From Bacteroidetes oral taxon 274 str. F0058 (GTDB taxonomy: Bacteria; Bacteroidota; Bacteroidia; Bacteroidales; Paludibacteraceae): 64,000 nt of DNA. Where the stretch lies: positions 240,114-304,113 of the forward strand of contig GG774889.1 in NCBI GenBank assembly GCA_000163695.1, written 5' to 3'. Shown here piece by piece: positions 6,840 through 16,235 of the stretch. The position numbers and the translations under genes were made by a program. The stretch's first letter is position 1, and every line of letters begins with the position of its first letter. The notes under the pieces are model-generated. The model did not search any database. It was given only the letters and a program-made list of their open reading frames with translations, and was not told the DNA's origin.

Positions 6840-8021
6840 ATGAGGAAATTAACAATTTTGACTATTGCTATTGTCTCCTGTCTCGGAGGCTTTGCACAGA
6901 AAGACACCACAGGGTTCGTCTTTACCACCGTTAAGGAAAATAAAATCACGTCGGTCAAGAACCAAAACCGTTCGTCGACCTGCTGGGCATACTCGGCTCT
7001 GGGCTTCCTCGAAGCTGAACTACTTAGGCTCAATAAGGGCGACCACGACTTCTCCGAAATGTTTGTCGTTTACCACACTATGCTCGACAGGGCTGTCAAT
7101 TATGTCCGTCTGCACGGCGACGCCAGCTTTTCGCCCGGCGGCAGCTTCTACGATGTGCTCTACTGTTGGCGACACTACGGCATTGTGCCCGACAAGGCTA
7201 TGCCCGCAGGCGTTATGTATGGCGACACCTTGGCTAATCACAGCGACTTGGACGCTGCAGCAAAAGCATACGTCGACGTCATAGCCAAGAGTACCGCTTC
7301 GAAAATATCGCCCTTGTGGCGACGTCCGCTCGAGGCTATCTACGAGACATATCTGGGCAAACTGCCGCAGGAGTTTACCTACAAAGGCAAAAAGTATACG
7401 CCTCGCTCGTTTGCCGACAGCTTCGGGCTCAATATGGACGACTACATATCGCTGACGAGCTACAGCCATCACCCGTTTTATGAGGCTTTTGCTATCGAGA
7501 TACAAGACAATTGGCGAGGCGCAAAGTCGTACAACCTGCCTATCGACGAACTGATGCAGGTGATGAGAAATGCCGTAAATACGGGCTATACCATCGCTTG
7601 GGGCTCCGACGTGAGCGAAGAGGGTTTCACCCGTAACGGCATTGCCGTGATGCCCGATGTTAAGAAGGGTGCCGAGCTCACCGGCTCCGATATGGCTCAC
7701 TGGCTCGGACTGTCGAAAGCCGACAGACGTGCAGAGCTGACGTCGCGACCATTGCCCGAAATGACCGTTACACAGCAGATGAGGCAAGAGGCTTACGACA
7801 ACTGGGAGACCACCGACGACCACGGTATGTTGATATACGGTCTGGCAAAAGACCAGAACGGCAAACAGTATTTCATGGTGAAAAACTCTTGGGGGCAGGC
7901 AGGCAAATACAAGGGATTTTGGTACGCCTCCGAGGCGTTCGTAGCCTACAAGACGATGAATATCGTGGTGCATAAAAATGCTATTCCCAAAGATATACTG
8001 AAAAAATTGAATATTAAATAA
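6840..8021 (+). CDS. Secreted C1-family (bleomycin hydrolase-like) cysteine aminopeptidase
   Basis: 393 residues with a signal peptide (MRKLTILTIAIVSCLGGFAQ). The papain-fold active site is complete: QNRSSTCWAYS near residue 42 gives the oxyanion Gln and catalytic Cys, DHGMLIYG near 334 the His, and VKNSWG near 353 the Asn. The long insertion between the Cys and His parts matches the C1B aminopeptidase C / bleomycin hydrolase group. These are usually cytoplasmic, but many Bacteroidota carry exported versions. It probably trims peptides in the periplasm. Codon use is GC-richer than the flanking intergenic DNA. It is monocistronic, with a strong terminator. Confidence 0.9.
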   Translation: MRKLTILTIAIVSCLGGFAQKDTTGFVFTTVKENKITSVKNQNRSSTCWAYSALGFLEAELLRLNKGDHDFSEMFVVYHTMLDRAVNYVRLHGDASFSPGGSFYDVLYCWRHYGIVPDKAMPAGVMYGDTLANHSDLDAAAKAYVDVIAKSTASKISPLWRRPLEAIYETYLGKLPQEFTYKGKKYTPRSFADSFGLNMDDYISLTSYSHHPFYEAFAIEIQDNWRGAKSYNLPIDELMQVMRNAVNTGYTIAWGSDVSEEGFTRNGIAVMPDVKKGAELTGSDMAHWLGLSKADRRAELTSRPLPEMTVTQQMRQEAYDNWETTDDHGMLIYGLAKDQNGKQYFMVKNSWGQAGKYKGFWYASEAFVAYKTMNIVVHKNAIPKDILKKLNIK

Positions 8022-8045
8022 ATCGACTCCGAACAGTAATACAAG

Positions 8046-8078
8046 GCTGCCTCTCCGTAAAAAAGAGGCAGCTTTTTT
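8046..8078 (+). terminator. Rho-independent terminator of the C1 peptidase gene
   Basis: Perfect 9-bp stem GCTGCCTCT / AGAGGCAGC followed by six T, 25 bases after the stop codon. Confidence 0.9.
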
Positions 8079-8120
8079 CGTATACGATGAATTTTGTTTG
8101 AGGATTACAAATAAAATATG

Positions 8121-8128
8121 TAATTTTG
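8121..8128 (+). promoter_or_regulatory. Promoter of the activator-lptE-secG block (TAATTTTG)
   Basis: TAATTTTG with TTTG at 8097-8100, spaced exactly 20 bases, is a full Bacteroidota-type promoter about 80 bases upstream of the regulator start. Confidence 0.65.
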
Positions 8129-8207
8129 TCATATTTTTGCGACAACGGAATAGCCACAGAGAGTTTCGTTGCATACAATAATTATATTATTTCATATTCG
8201 CAATACT

Positions 8208-9479
8208 ATGATGGATGCAAATCAGATACAGACTATCAAGCAGAAATTCAATATAATAGGCAATTCACCTCTGCTCAATAGGGCTATTGACGTAGCGGTA
8301 CAGGTAGCCAATACCGAGCTTACGGTGCTTATAACGGGAGAGAGTGGAGTAGGTAAGGAATTTTTCCCGCAGATAATACACCAATACTCTCATCGTAAGC
8401 ACAATCCGTATATCGCCGTCAATTGTGGAGCTATCCCCGAGGGTACTATCGACTCGGAGCTGTTCGGACACGAGAAAGGCTCGTTTACCTCGGCTACTTC
8501 TGATAGGAAAGGTTACTTCGAGGTTGCAGACAAGGGGACTATTTTCCTCGACGAGGTAGGCGAGCTGCCTCTTCAGACACAGGTACGCCTTCTGCGTGTG
8601 CTCGAAGCGGGCGAATTTATGCGGGTAGGCTCCTCTAAGGTGCAGAAGACGGATGTGCGTGTGGTGGCTGCCACCAATCTCGATTTGCCGCAAGCCATTG
8701 CACAAGGGCGTTTCCGTGAAGACCTCTACTATCGTCTCAATGCCGTGCCCATCAACATACCTCCTCTTAGGGAGCGTAAAGAGGATATTGCATTGCTGTT
8801 TCGTAAGTTTGCTGCCGATTTCGCCGAAGCGTACAAGATGCCGCCAGTAAGACTCACAGAGAAAGCTCAGAATATGCTCGTCGGTTACTATTGGAAAGGC
8901 AACATACGCCAGCTGAAAAATATTACGGAACAGATATCCGTTATAGAGCAAAATCGTGATATAGATGAAGTTACACTAAAAAAATATCTCCCCGATACCG
9001 AAAATATGCTCCCGATGGTTACGGGGGGGGGCAACTTCGTGGATACCAAGAGTTTCAATACCGAACGCGAGATACTGTATCAGATACTTTTCGATATGCG
9101 GAAAGATATAACAGACCTCAAAGCGTTGGTTAATAATATAATGTCGGGTAATGTCGATGTGATAGCATACAAAGACAATGTGCATCAGACGCCGATAGTA
9201 GCTCATAGCCCTGATGTAGAAGATGTTATAGAGTTTACACCCGATATAAGTCGTCGTATAAAAACGCCTAAAATATCGGATATCCCTCAGATAGAAGATA
9301 CTGAGGAGTATGTAGAAGAGTCGCTGGCTATACCTGATGCCGAAAAAGATATAATTATCAAGGCTTTGACTCGGCACAGAGGAAAACGCAAATATGCAGC
9401 ACAAGACCTGAAGATTTCCGAGCGAACGCTTTATCGAAAAATCAAGGAATACGACTTGGAAAATATGAATTTCAAATAA
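8208..9479 (+). CDS. Sigma54-activator-like AAA+ transcriptional regulator
   Basis: About 423 residues from the ATG at 8208; an in-frame ATG at 8169 adds an unlikely hydrophobic leader. The AAA+ domain fills residues 15-260, with Walker A GESGVGKE, Walker B GTIFLDEVGEL and the arginine-finger region FREDLYYRL. There is no receiver or sensory domain in front of it. The sigma54-contact loop reads GSFTSA rather than GAFTGA. A low-complexity linker (about 265-365) leads to a Fis-type HTH at the C-terminus (KYAAQDLKISERTLYRKIKEY). The location before lptE and secG is typical of Bacteroidota. A run of nine G at 9023-9031 lies in the linker coding sequence. Confidence 0.9.
   Translation: MMDANQIQTIKQKFNIIGNSPLLNRAIDVAVQVANTELTVLITGESGVGKEFFPQIIHQYSHRKHNPYIAVNCGAIPEGTIDSELFGHEKGSFTSATSDRKGYFEVADKGTIFLDEVGELPLQTQVRLLRVLEAGEFMRVGSSKVQKTDVRVVAATNLDLPQAIAQGRFREDLYYRLNAVPINIPPLRERKEDIALLFRKFAADFAEAYKMPPVRLTEKAQNMLVGYYWKGNIRQLKNITEQISVIEQNRDIDEVTLKKYLPDTENMLPMVTGGGNFVDTKSFNTEREILYQILFDMRKDITDLKALVNNIMSGNVDVIAYKDNVHQTPIVAHSPDVEDVIEFTPDISRRIKTPKISDIPQIEDTEEYVEESLAIPDAEKDIIIKALTRHRGKRKYAAQDLKISERTLYRKIKEYDLENMNFK
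9023..9031 (+). repeat. Homopolymer of nine G inside the regulator gene
   Basis: Nine consecutive G encode a Gly-Gly-Gly stretch after MLPMVT. The current length keeps the frame open. A gain or loss of one base would separate the AAA+ domain from the C-terminal DNA-binding domain. Confidence 0.85.
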
Positions 9480-9509
9480 ACATTGTGTAAAATAATCGTT
9501 AGTAGAAGT

Positions 9510-10028
9510 ATGAAAATAAGATATATAATATTGTCCATTATCGTTGCGGCAGGTTATTTTATCGCATCCTCGTGCGGCGTCGAATATAAATTGACCAATG
9601 CCAAACTCGACTATTCGATATATAAAACTATTGCCGTGGGCGATTTTCCCAATCAAGCCCCATTGGTATACCCATCTCTTTATCAAGAGTTTAATGAAAA
9701 GCTGAAAAATGCTTATACTCGTCAGACACGACTTCAGATGGTGCCTCAGAACGGCGACTACAACGTAGGAGGAGCCATCGTGGGTTACACTCTGCAACAG
9801 CTCTCTGTCGGAGCCGACGGGTTAGCGGCACAGACCCGCCTGATAATGACGGTCAGAGTGATTTTCTCGAACTCGAAAAACTCTCAGGAAGACTTCGATC
9901 GCAACTTTACGGCTCAGAAAGAGTTTCCTGCCACAACGTCGTTCGAGAGTGTGCAAGGGCAGCTTGTGTCGGAGCTTGTAGACGAGATAGTCGATCAGAT
10001 TTTTAACGCCACGGTAGCTTCCTGGTAA
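9510..10028 (+). CDS. lptE: LPS assembly lipoprotein LptE-like
   Basis: 172 residues from the ATG at 9510; an earlier in-frame ATG at 9483 is too close to the previous stop and lengthens the signal oddly. The lipoprotein signal ends IASSCGVEY, with the acylated Cys near residue 23. The mature protein follows the Bacteroidota LptE/DUF4136-like pattern: YKLTNAKLDYSIYKTIAVGDFPNQAP, then a GGAIVGYTLQQLSVG strand and a C-terminal helix. LptE plugs the LptD barrel that inserts LPS into the outer membrane. Its neighbours, the activator-like gene and secG, are the usual ones. Confidence 0.85.
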   Translation: MKIRYIILSIIVAAGYFIASSCGVEYKLTNAKLDYSIYKTIAVGDFPNQAPLVYPSLYQEFNEKLKNAYTRQTRLQMVPQNGDYNVGGAIVGYTLQQLSVGADGLAAQTRLIMTVRVIFSNSKNSQEDFDRNFTAQKEFPATTSFESVQGQLVSELVDEIVDQIFNATVASW

Positions 10029-10035
10029 AATACTT

Positions 10036-10587
10036 ATGGAAGGCAACAGTAAGATAAACAGCCTCATAGCGGGCGAATCAACCGATACAGACCTCTTTGC
10101 TTTGCAGCAGTGGGTAGAGCGTTTCCCCTATATGGAGATTTTGCGGTTGATATATCTTAGAGAGCTCAAAAAACGAGATAAAGAGAGATACCTCACAGAG
10201 TTGAAGAAATCGTCGGCATATTTTTCAGACCGTCGGTTTGCATATTTTTTCGTGCAGGGAGCAGCGGACGGTATCGGGCAGGTATCGGGATATGAGGCTT
10301 CTGCCATTGCCTCCGACTATTTTGCCGTCGAAGACCATGTGTCGCGGGAGTCTCTCAAAGAGCTTGCAGCCAAGCTGAAAAAGGCACGTCTCGACAAACT
10401 GTCGAAGCAATCCGAGCCCGAAACTGACGAAAACAAAGAGCTTCGTGCCAAGAGGCTTATCGCCGAGAAGCGTTATTTTGAGGCTCTAAAAATGTTGAAG
10501 AAAATAAATTTGAATAATTCGGAAAAAAATGTTTACTTTGCACTTCAGATAAAATATTTGGAGACAATACTCGACTTCAAGGAGTAA
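10036..10587 (+). CDS. Conserved hypothetical protein between lptE and secG
   Basis: 183 residues, soluble, no signal peptide. It is helical and charged: an N-terminal part LFALQQWVERFPYMEILRLIYL, a middle with aromatic residues, and a C-terminal half rich in Lys and Glu ending in a TPR-like helical pair (RYFEALKMLKKINLNNSEKNVYFALQ). It starts 7 bases after lptE. The same type of gene occupies this slot in many Bacteroidales. Its function is unknown; a helper role for LPS assembly or the Sec translocon is only a guess. Confidence 0.75.
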   Translation: MEGNSKINSLIAGESTDTDLFALQQWVERFPYMEILRLIYLRELKKRDKERYLTELKKSSAYFSDRRFAYFFVQGAADGIGQVSGYEASAIASDYFAVEDHVSRESLKELAAKLKKARLDKLSKQSEPETDENKELRAKRLIAEKRYFEALKMLKKINLNNSEKNVYFALQIKYLETILDFKE

Positions 10588-10663
10588 TCGTCTGGTTTTT
10601 ATATTATTGTAACTGTGTTTAATAAGTTAATTTATAAATTTAAAATCTAAATAATTAGTAAAA

Positions 10664-10990
10664 ATGATTCAGTTTTTGACCATACTCATTGTGATTACGG
10701 CTGTTATTTTGACTTTTGTGGTGTTGATTCAGAACTCGAAAGGGGGAGGACTTGCAGCAGGTTTTTCGTCTGCCAATCAGGTGTTTGGCGTTAAGAAGAC
10801 GACCGACCGCATAGAGAAACTCACGTGGATACTGATTGCTATCATAGTAGTGTTGAGTATCTTTTCGGCGCGTATGATATCCCACAGACAATCTGCTGGC
10901 ACGGTATCTGCTGTTGATACAGAGCAGGTTCAGCAACAGGAAGCTGCCGGACAACAGGAGCAGCCTCAGCCGGTGATACCTGCCGAATAA
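10664..10990 (+). CDS. secG: Preprotein translocase subunit SecG
   Basis: 108 residues. SecG assists SecYEG-SecA protein export. Two membrane spans are visible (LTILIVITAVILTFVVLIQ and WILIAIIVVLSIFSARM), joined by the conserved loop NSKGGGLAAGFSSANQVFGVKKTTD. A Gln-rich, low-complexity tail follows, as in other Bacteroidota SecG. It is the last gene of the block begun at 8208. Confidence 0.95.
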   Translation: MIQFLTILIVITAVILTFVVLIQNSKGGGLAAGFSSANQVFGVKKTTDRIEKLTWILIAIIVVLSIFSARMISHRQSAGTVSAVDTEQVQQQEAAGQQEQPQPVIPAE

Positions 10991-11160
10991 AAGTCGTTAA
11001 TGAACGACTTTGTAGTCCGCCGAGGTTAGGCAAAGAGTTAAAATTAACAGTAGGTTTTAGTGTTTGTGTCGGTTATGCACAATCTTTTGTCGATGTATGC
11101 GGGTAGTTGTTAAAAAAATAAGATTTAGTGAGATTGCTCTTTTTTTGCGGTAAAAAACCT

Positions 11161-11168
11161 TAATTTTG
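11161..11168 (+). promoter_or_regulatory. Putative promoter box of the susC/susD pair (TAATTTTG)
   Basis: TAATTTTG matches the -7 consensus, 112 bases upstream of the SusC ATG. The leader is therefore long. The 289-base gap between secG and susC shows nothing else that I can support. Confidence 0.5.
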
Positions 11169-11279
11169 CCACCACAAGACCCATTTGTTGCGGACTTGTT
11201 CTATGCAGCCGAAGAGAGAAAGTTAATTTGAGTAAACCAAAGTAATTTACAAATTTTAATAATAAACAAGTTTTAATTT

Positions 11280-14200
11280 ATGAGAAAGTTTTCTGTTTTA
11301 TTGACAGCCTTGCTTCTTTTAGGAGTAAGTGCAGTATTTGGACAAGAACGTTCCATATCGGGTAAAGTGTTAGACAGCGAGTCGGGCGAACCGTTGGTGG
11401 GGGTATCGATATCTGTTGTCGGAGCCGATACGGGAACGTCGACAGACGAAAACGGTGATTTTACCGTTACTTTGCCAGACGGATTTACGAAGCTGAGAGT
11501 GGAGCAGACCAGCTACAAGACTCAGGAAGTTACAGCTGCCGAAGGAATGGTTATACGCCTTGTTTTGAGCAGTACGGTTCTTAGCGAAGCCGAAATCGAA
11601 GTGGCTTTCGGTACCAAGAAAGGTAAAGGTTATGTGGGTTCTGCCCAGACCATACAGCAAGAGACTATCGAAAAGAAAAGCCCTTCGGATATCACCAAGG
11701 CTTTGGCAGGTGAGTTTGCAGGGGTGCAGATAGCCACAAGTACCGGTCAGCCAGGTGTTTCGTCAAGCGTACGTATCAGAGGTATTGCTTCGCTGAATGC
11801 CAGTGGCGATGCTCTGTATGTGGTAGACGGGGTCCCTTACGGAGGCACTATATCTTCTATCGACCCCAACGACATAGTATCCACTACTGTGCTCAAAGAC
11901 GCTACTGCTACTGCTATGTATGGTGCCCGCGGTGCCAACGGTGTGATACTTATCACTACCAAAAAAGGTACAGCCGGCTCAGAAGGCAAGATAGAGGTAG
12001 ACGTACAGGCAGGTATCAATATGAGGCTTTTGCCTATGCACGATAGGATAACCTCTCCCGAAGAGTATATGGAATTGGGCTGGATAGGATTGGCTAACTA
12101 TTACTATATGAGTTCTGCATCGCCAAACTACGATGCCGCCAAGCAGAGTGCTACAGACAATTTGTGGTCGACAGGAAAAGAGACCGATATATCCGGTCTT
12201 AACGTCGGATATAACATCTGGACGCAGAACGATGTGATAGACCCTAAAACAGGTAAGTTTAGAAGTGATGTGGGTAGGAAATTTACTCCGGAAAACTGGC
12301 AAGATCATATCTTCAGGGTAGGTAAAAAGTACAGCGCAGGAGTAAAAATATCCGGCGGCTCGGATAAGACTACTTACTTTACTTCTGTAAATTATCTGAA
12401 CGACGAAGGATATTATATCAATTCGAAGTTCAACAGATTGTCGGCAACCACCAACTTAGACTATTCGCCTAAAAAGTGGCTGACAGCCAACTTCAAAGCT
12501 ATGTACGCATATAGTAGGATGAATAGAACGGGGCAGAGCAATGTAAACAACAACGGATTTAACTTTGTGTATTATATCCCTCCCGTTTATCCTGTATTTG
12601 TACATAATGCCGACGGAAGCATCAAACAAGACGACCGTTTTGGCGGTAATGCATACGACTATGGTCGAAATGAGGGCTATACCAGACCTTTCGCTTTGGG
12701 TGCCAATCCTGCCGGTGCATTACAGTTAGACAAAAATGATCTTCAGGTACACAACCTGGCTTTGTCGAATTTCTTGAAGTTCGAGTTTATAAAAGACCTC
12801 GTAATAACCATTACCAACGGTTATAACTTCAATTACCAAGAATTAGGCACGATAACGAACAAATATTTTGGCGATGCTGCAAAGGTAGGATATGTTGATA
12901 AATTACATCAGTCTTTCACGGACTTCTCTTCGCGTCAGCAGATAGCCTATAAGAAGACACTGGCAGAGATACACAACTTAGATGCTATGTTTGGTCACGA
13001 TTTCAGAACACTTGAACGAAAAGAGTTTAGCGCTACTAAAATAGGGATGTTCAAACCCTATGATTTCGAGTTGAATAATGCAGTAAAAGTTAGAGATGCG
13101 GGTTCTACGGCAGTAGATTATACTTCTGAGTCTTACATAGGAGAAATTCGTTATAACTACGACGAAAAGTATTTTGCCACAGCCAACGGTTCTGTTTACG
13201 GCTCGTCATATTTCGCTCCCGGGCACCAATACGGTGCGTTCTGGTCGGTGGGCGCAGCATGGAATATCCACAGAGAGCTCTTTATGGCTTCTGCCAAAAA
13301 ATGGCTCAGCTCGCTCAAAGTAAGAGCAAACTTCGGTACTTCGGGTAACGACCAGATAGGCAATTACCAATATACCGATATGTATGAGATTGTCAACAGC
13401 GGCGATGTACCTTCTGTAAACTTTGTGCGTAAAGGTAATCCGAATTTGACTTGGGAAACTGCTTATAAAGCAAACCTCGGCGTAGACCTCGAGCTGAAAA
13501 AAGGCAAACTCTATTTCGAAGCAGATATATATAATAATCTGATAGTCAATACTTTGGCGTTCAGGAGTGTATCTTACTCCAATGGATACAGTACGATACC
13601 TGTTAACGACGGTAAATTCAGAAACTACGGTTTAGAATTGTTGCTGAGGGCTAACTTGGTAAAAACAAGAGATATAGATGTCAATTTCAGAATAACCGGC
13701 AGCTATAGCAAAGCATTGGTAGTGCAAAATCCCAAAACAGTTATCAAAGGGGTAGAAGTAGAGATGCCGCTGAATGACGGTAGGGCAGTAGGGCATTTTA
13801 TAGGAGATATATACGGACGTCATTTTATGGGAGTTGACCCAGAGACGGGTTTCGGACAGTGGGAACAGTGGACAGACGATAATGCCAGCGACCCCAATGA
13901 ACCTGTTCTTAACACATATATATACGAACACGAAAAGAAAGTAGAAAACGGCAAAGTAATGAATAAACGTGAGGTACAGTGGGTAAAAGAGCAAATAACA
14001 AATGACCCGAATTCGGCTTCGAGATTCTTCTTAGGCAAAAATCGTTATCCCGATTTCTTCGGAGGTTTTGGTCTCGATGCTTCTGCATACGGTTTCGACC
14101 TCTCGGCTTCGTTCGAATATCTAATAGGTGGTTACAACTATGATGATATTTATTCCAATTTGATGGGAGACCCAGCATTTGGGGCTCACAATTACCACAA

Positions 14201-14570
14201 GGATATGCTTAAGACTTGGACTCCGGAAAATAGGAATACCACCGTGCCTATAATGTTGGCTGGGCAAGCTGTGGCAGCAAACGCAAACCATAAAGCATAC
14301 AATGCAAGGTGGTCAGCATTCGGAGACAGATTCTTGACCTCGAACACCGCTTTGAGACTTTCCAATGTGCGTCTGGCATATAACTTCCCGCACAAGATGA
14401 TAGAGAAGATAAAACTCAACAGTCTGTCGCTTTGGGTAAGAGCCGACAATCTGTTTGTATTGTCGCACAGAAAGGGCTATGATCCGTTTACTCTTTTTGG
14501 AGGCGGTAACCAACGTTACCAATACACTCCGCTTAGTACTTTTGTGGGGGGAGTGAAGTTCACTTTCTGA
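11280..14570 (+). CDS. SusC-like TonB-dependent outer-membrane transporter
   Basis: 1096 residues. After the signal peptide (ending SAVFGQ) comes a carboxypeptidase-regulatory-like Ig domain (about 22-100, SISGKVLDSESGEPLVGVSI), then the plug domain with the SusC signature ADALYVVDGVPYGG-like segment (SGDALYVVDGVPYGG, about 175-195), and a beta-barrel to the final residue, ending in an aromatic (VGGVKFTF). SusC proteins form a gated pore closed by a SusD lid and import glycans or peptides using TonB energy. The partner SusD follows 46 bases later. No glycoside hydrolase, protease, sensor or anti-sigma gene lies nearby, so the substrate is not predictable. Confidence 0.96.
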   Translation: MRKFSVLLTALLLLGVSAVFGQERSISGKVLDSESGEPLVGVSISVVGADTGTSTDENGDFTVTLPDGFTKLRVEQTSYKTQEVTAAEGMVIRLVLSSTVLSEAEIEVAFGTKKGKGYVGSAQTIQQETIEKKSPSDITKALAGEFAGVQIATSTGQPGVSSSVRIRGIASLNASGDALYVVDGVPYGGTISSIDPNDIVSTTVLKDATATAMYGARGANGVILITTKKGTAGSEGKIEVDVQAGINMRLLPMHDRITSPEEYMELGWIGLANYYYMSSASPNYDAAKQSATDNLWSTGKETDISGLNVGYNIWTQNDVIDPKTGKFRSDVGRKFTPENWQDHIFRVGKKYSAGVKISGGSDKTTYFTSVNYLNDEGYYINSKFNRLSATTNLDYSPKKWLTANFKAMYAYSRMNRTGQSNVNNNGFNFVYYIPPVYPVFVHNADGSIKQDDRFGGNAYDYGRNEGYTRPFALGANPAGALQLDKNDLQVHNLALSNFLKFEFIKDLVITITNGYNFNYQELGTITNKYFGDAAKVGYVDKLHQSFTDFSSRQQIAYKKTLAEIHNLDAMFGHDFRTLERKEFSATKIGMFKPYDFELNNAVKVRDAGSTAVDYTSESYIGEIRYNYDEKYFATANGSVYGSSYFAPGHQYGAFWSVGAAWNIHRELFMASAKKWLSSLKVRANFGTSGNDQIGNYQYTDMYEIVNSGDVPSVNFVRKGNPNLTWETAYKANLGVDLELKKGKLYFEADIYNNLIVNTLAFRSVSYSNGYSTIPVNDGKFRNYGLELLLRANLVKTRDIDVNFRITGSYSKALVVQNPKTVIKGVEVEMPLNDGRAVGHFIGDIYGRHFMGVDPETGFGQWEQWTDDNASDPNEPVLNTYIYEHEKKVENGKVMNKREVQWVKEQITNDPNSASRFFLGKNRYPDFFGGFGLDASAYGFDLSASFEYLIGGYNYDDIYSNLMGDPAFGAHNYHKDMLKTWTPENRNTTVPIMLAGQAVAANANHKAYNARWSAFGDRFLTSNTALRLSNVRLAYNFPHKMIEKIKLNSLSLWVRADNLFVLSHRKGYDPFTLFGGGNQRYQYTPLSTFVGGVKFTF

Positions 14571-14616
14571 TATTGTCATATTATTTTTAGTAAAACTTAA
14601 AAAAAGGAAATTTTAT

Positions 14617-16167
14617 ATGAAAAAAATATTTTTTGCAGTTGCTATATTGGTTGTTGCCCTGGCAACGACGGGATGCACCAAGTTGCTGCTCTCGGAGCCA
14701 AGGGGAAGCGATGCTTCACTGGCTCAGGTAGAAGAAAACGTAGATGCATTGGATGTTAGCTTAAAAGGATTATATTCGATAATGTATACGGGTTCCGATG
14801 AAAGCGATGCAGACTTCACAAGTAGGCCCGGTTTTATGATAGAGGGACAAAAATATATTGACGTAATGTCGGATATGCTTGCTTCGGATGCCGCTTGTTC
14901 TACTAACAATTTTAGGTGGCTTACCAATAGAACTTATATGGACGAGTATCTTTCCTTATCGGATTTTAATAATTGGTTGTGGAAGTATGAGTATAACAAC
15001 ATACGAAATGCCAATTCGCTTATAGCTCGTTGTAATGTTGTTCTGGACAACTCCAGTAGTCCGCAGTCTCTAAAAGAGCACGCACTGTTAGTGAAAGCTC
15101 AGGCAGTTATAATGAGGGCGCACTTCTACTCCAATCTGTTCAATTTCTATGTAAAGCCGGGTGATACCTCCGGAAAGTTCGGCATAATATATCACGACGA
15201 GACCGATATGAATCAAGAAAAGGGTTTGAGTGATTATAATGAAGTAGTAACCAAAGTAATAGCCTCTGCACAGGAAGCTATCGGTCAGATAGCCGGTTTG
15301 GAAAATACTTCCAAGGTTGGTCTTGATGCCAATATAGCAAAAATGATATTGGCTTACATACATCTAAACCGAGGTAGGTTCTTCGACGAAAACACAAAGA
15401 CCGAAAGTTGTACAGAAGCTCTGCGTCTTGCAAAAGAGGTTATCGATGCCACGAAAACGACCAATCCTATCCTGCCATACGCAGAGGTGTTGACCAATGG
15501 TTTCAACAATATCAACTCACGAAACTGGATGTGGGGTATAGACGTTACTCCCGAAACGACAAAATATCTATATTGCTTCTTCTCTTTCGTAGATGTATAT
15601 ACATATAGTTATGCTTCTGTCGGAGAGTATGCCGGAATAGACGCTGGACTTTATGGTAAGTTCGACGAAATGCTCGATGCCAAAGACCGTCGTAAAGAAT
15701 GGTGGACAAAGGATCTCTTTTTAAATAATACCCATTTCTATTACGTAGCCAACAATAAGTTTTTCGATAAAAAGAGAATATTCCAAGGTGATAGAGACTG
15801 GACTAACGATTACTGTTTTATGAGATCCGAAGAGGCATACCTCATTGCAGCCGAAGCAGCTTATGCTTTGGGTAAAGAGGCCGAAGCCAAGACATATCTG
15901 AAAGAATTGGTAGCCCAAAGGTCTCCCGATAACCTTAATGCCATAGATGCTCTTACGGGCGACAAGCTGAAAGACTATATCGCTGCTAACTGGCGTATAG
16001 AATGCTGGCTCGAAGGAAGGACATTTATGGCTCTCAAACGCTTCAAATGGGAAACTGTAAGAGGTAACAATCATTTCTATCATAAGGGAAGAAAGCTTGA
16101 TTTCAACTCTAAATACTTTTATTTCGAAATACCGGATGGCGAGAAAAACTATAACCCTTATTTATAA
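14617..16167 (+). CDS. SusD/RagB-like outer-membrane lipoprotein
   Basis: 516 residues with lipoprotein signal MKKIFFAVAILVVALATTGC, Cys at residue 20. The N-terminal SusD-like helical TPR region (ANSLIARCNVVLDN, then KAQAVIMRAHFYSNLFNFY) and the C-terminal RagB-type segment (RSEEAYLIAAEAAYALGKEAEAKTYL, then YIAANWRIECWLEGRTFMALKRF) are clear. It binds substrate at the cell surface and caps the SusC pore. It is translationally downstream of susC and followed by a strong terminator. Confidence 0.96.
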   Translation: MKKIFFAVAILVVALATTGCTKLLLSEPRGSDASLAQVEENVDALDVSLKGLYSIMYTGSDESDADFTSRPGFMIEGQKYIDVMSDMLASDAACSTNNFRWLTNRTYMDEYLSLSDFNNWLWKYEYNNIRNANSLIARCNVVLDNSSSPQSLKEHALLVKAQAVIMRAHFYSNLFNFYVKPGDTSGKFGIIYHDETDMNQEKGLSDYNEVVTKVIASAQEAIGQIAGLENTSKVGLDANIAKMILAYIHLNRGRFFDENTKTESCTEALRLAKEVIDATKTTNPILPYAEVLTNGFNNINSRNWMWGIDVTPETTKYLYCFFSFVDVYTYSYASVGEYAGIDAGLYGKFDEMLDAKDRRKEWWTKDLFLNNTHFYYVANNKFFDKKRIFQGDRDWTNDYCFMRSEEAYLIAAEAAYALGKEAEAKTYLKELVAQRSPDNLNAIDALTGDKLKDYIAANWRIECWLEGRTFMALKRFKWETVRGNNHFYHKGRKLDFNSKYFYFEIPDGEKNYNPYL

Positions 16168-16195
16168 GGTATAGAGAAATAATAGTGTTATAATT

Positions 16196-16235
16196 AAAAA
16201 AGAGGCTGTACCTATTTAGTACAACCTCTTTTTTG
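16196..16235 (+). terminator. Rho-independent terminator of the susC-susD operon
   Basis: The stem AAAAAAGAGG / CCTCTTTTTT closes with TGTAC / GTACA around a short loop and ends in a T-run, about 30 bases after the susD stop. Confidence 0.85.

Noticed and set aside
7020..8174. 384-residue minus-strand open frame
   Set aside because: It is antisense to the C1 peptidase with intact catalytic residues and ends past that gene's terminator.
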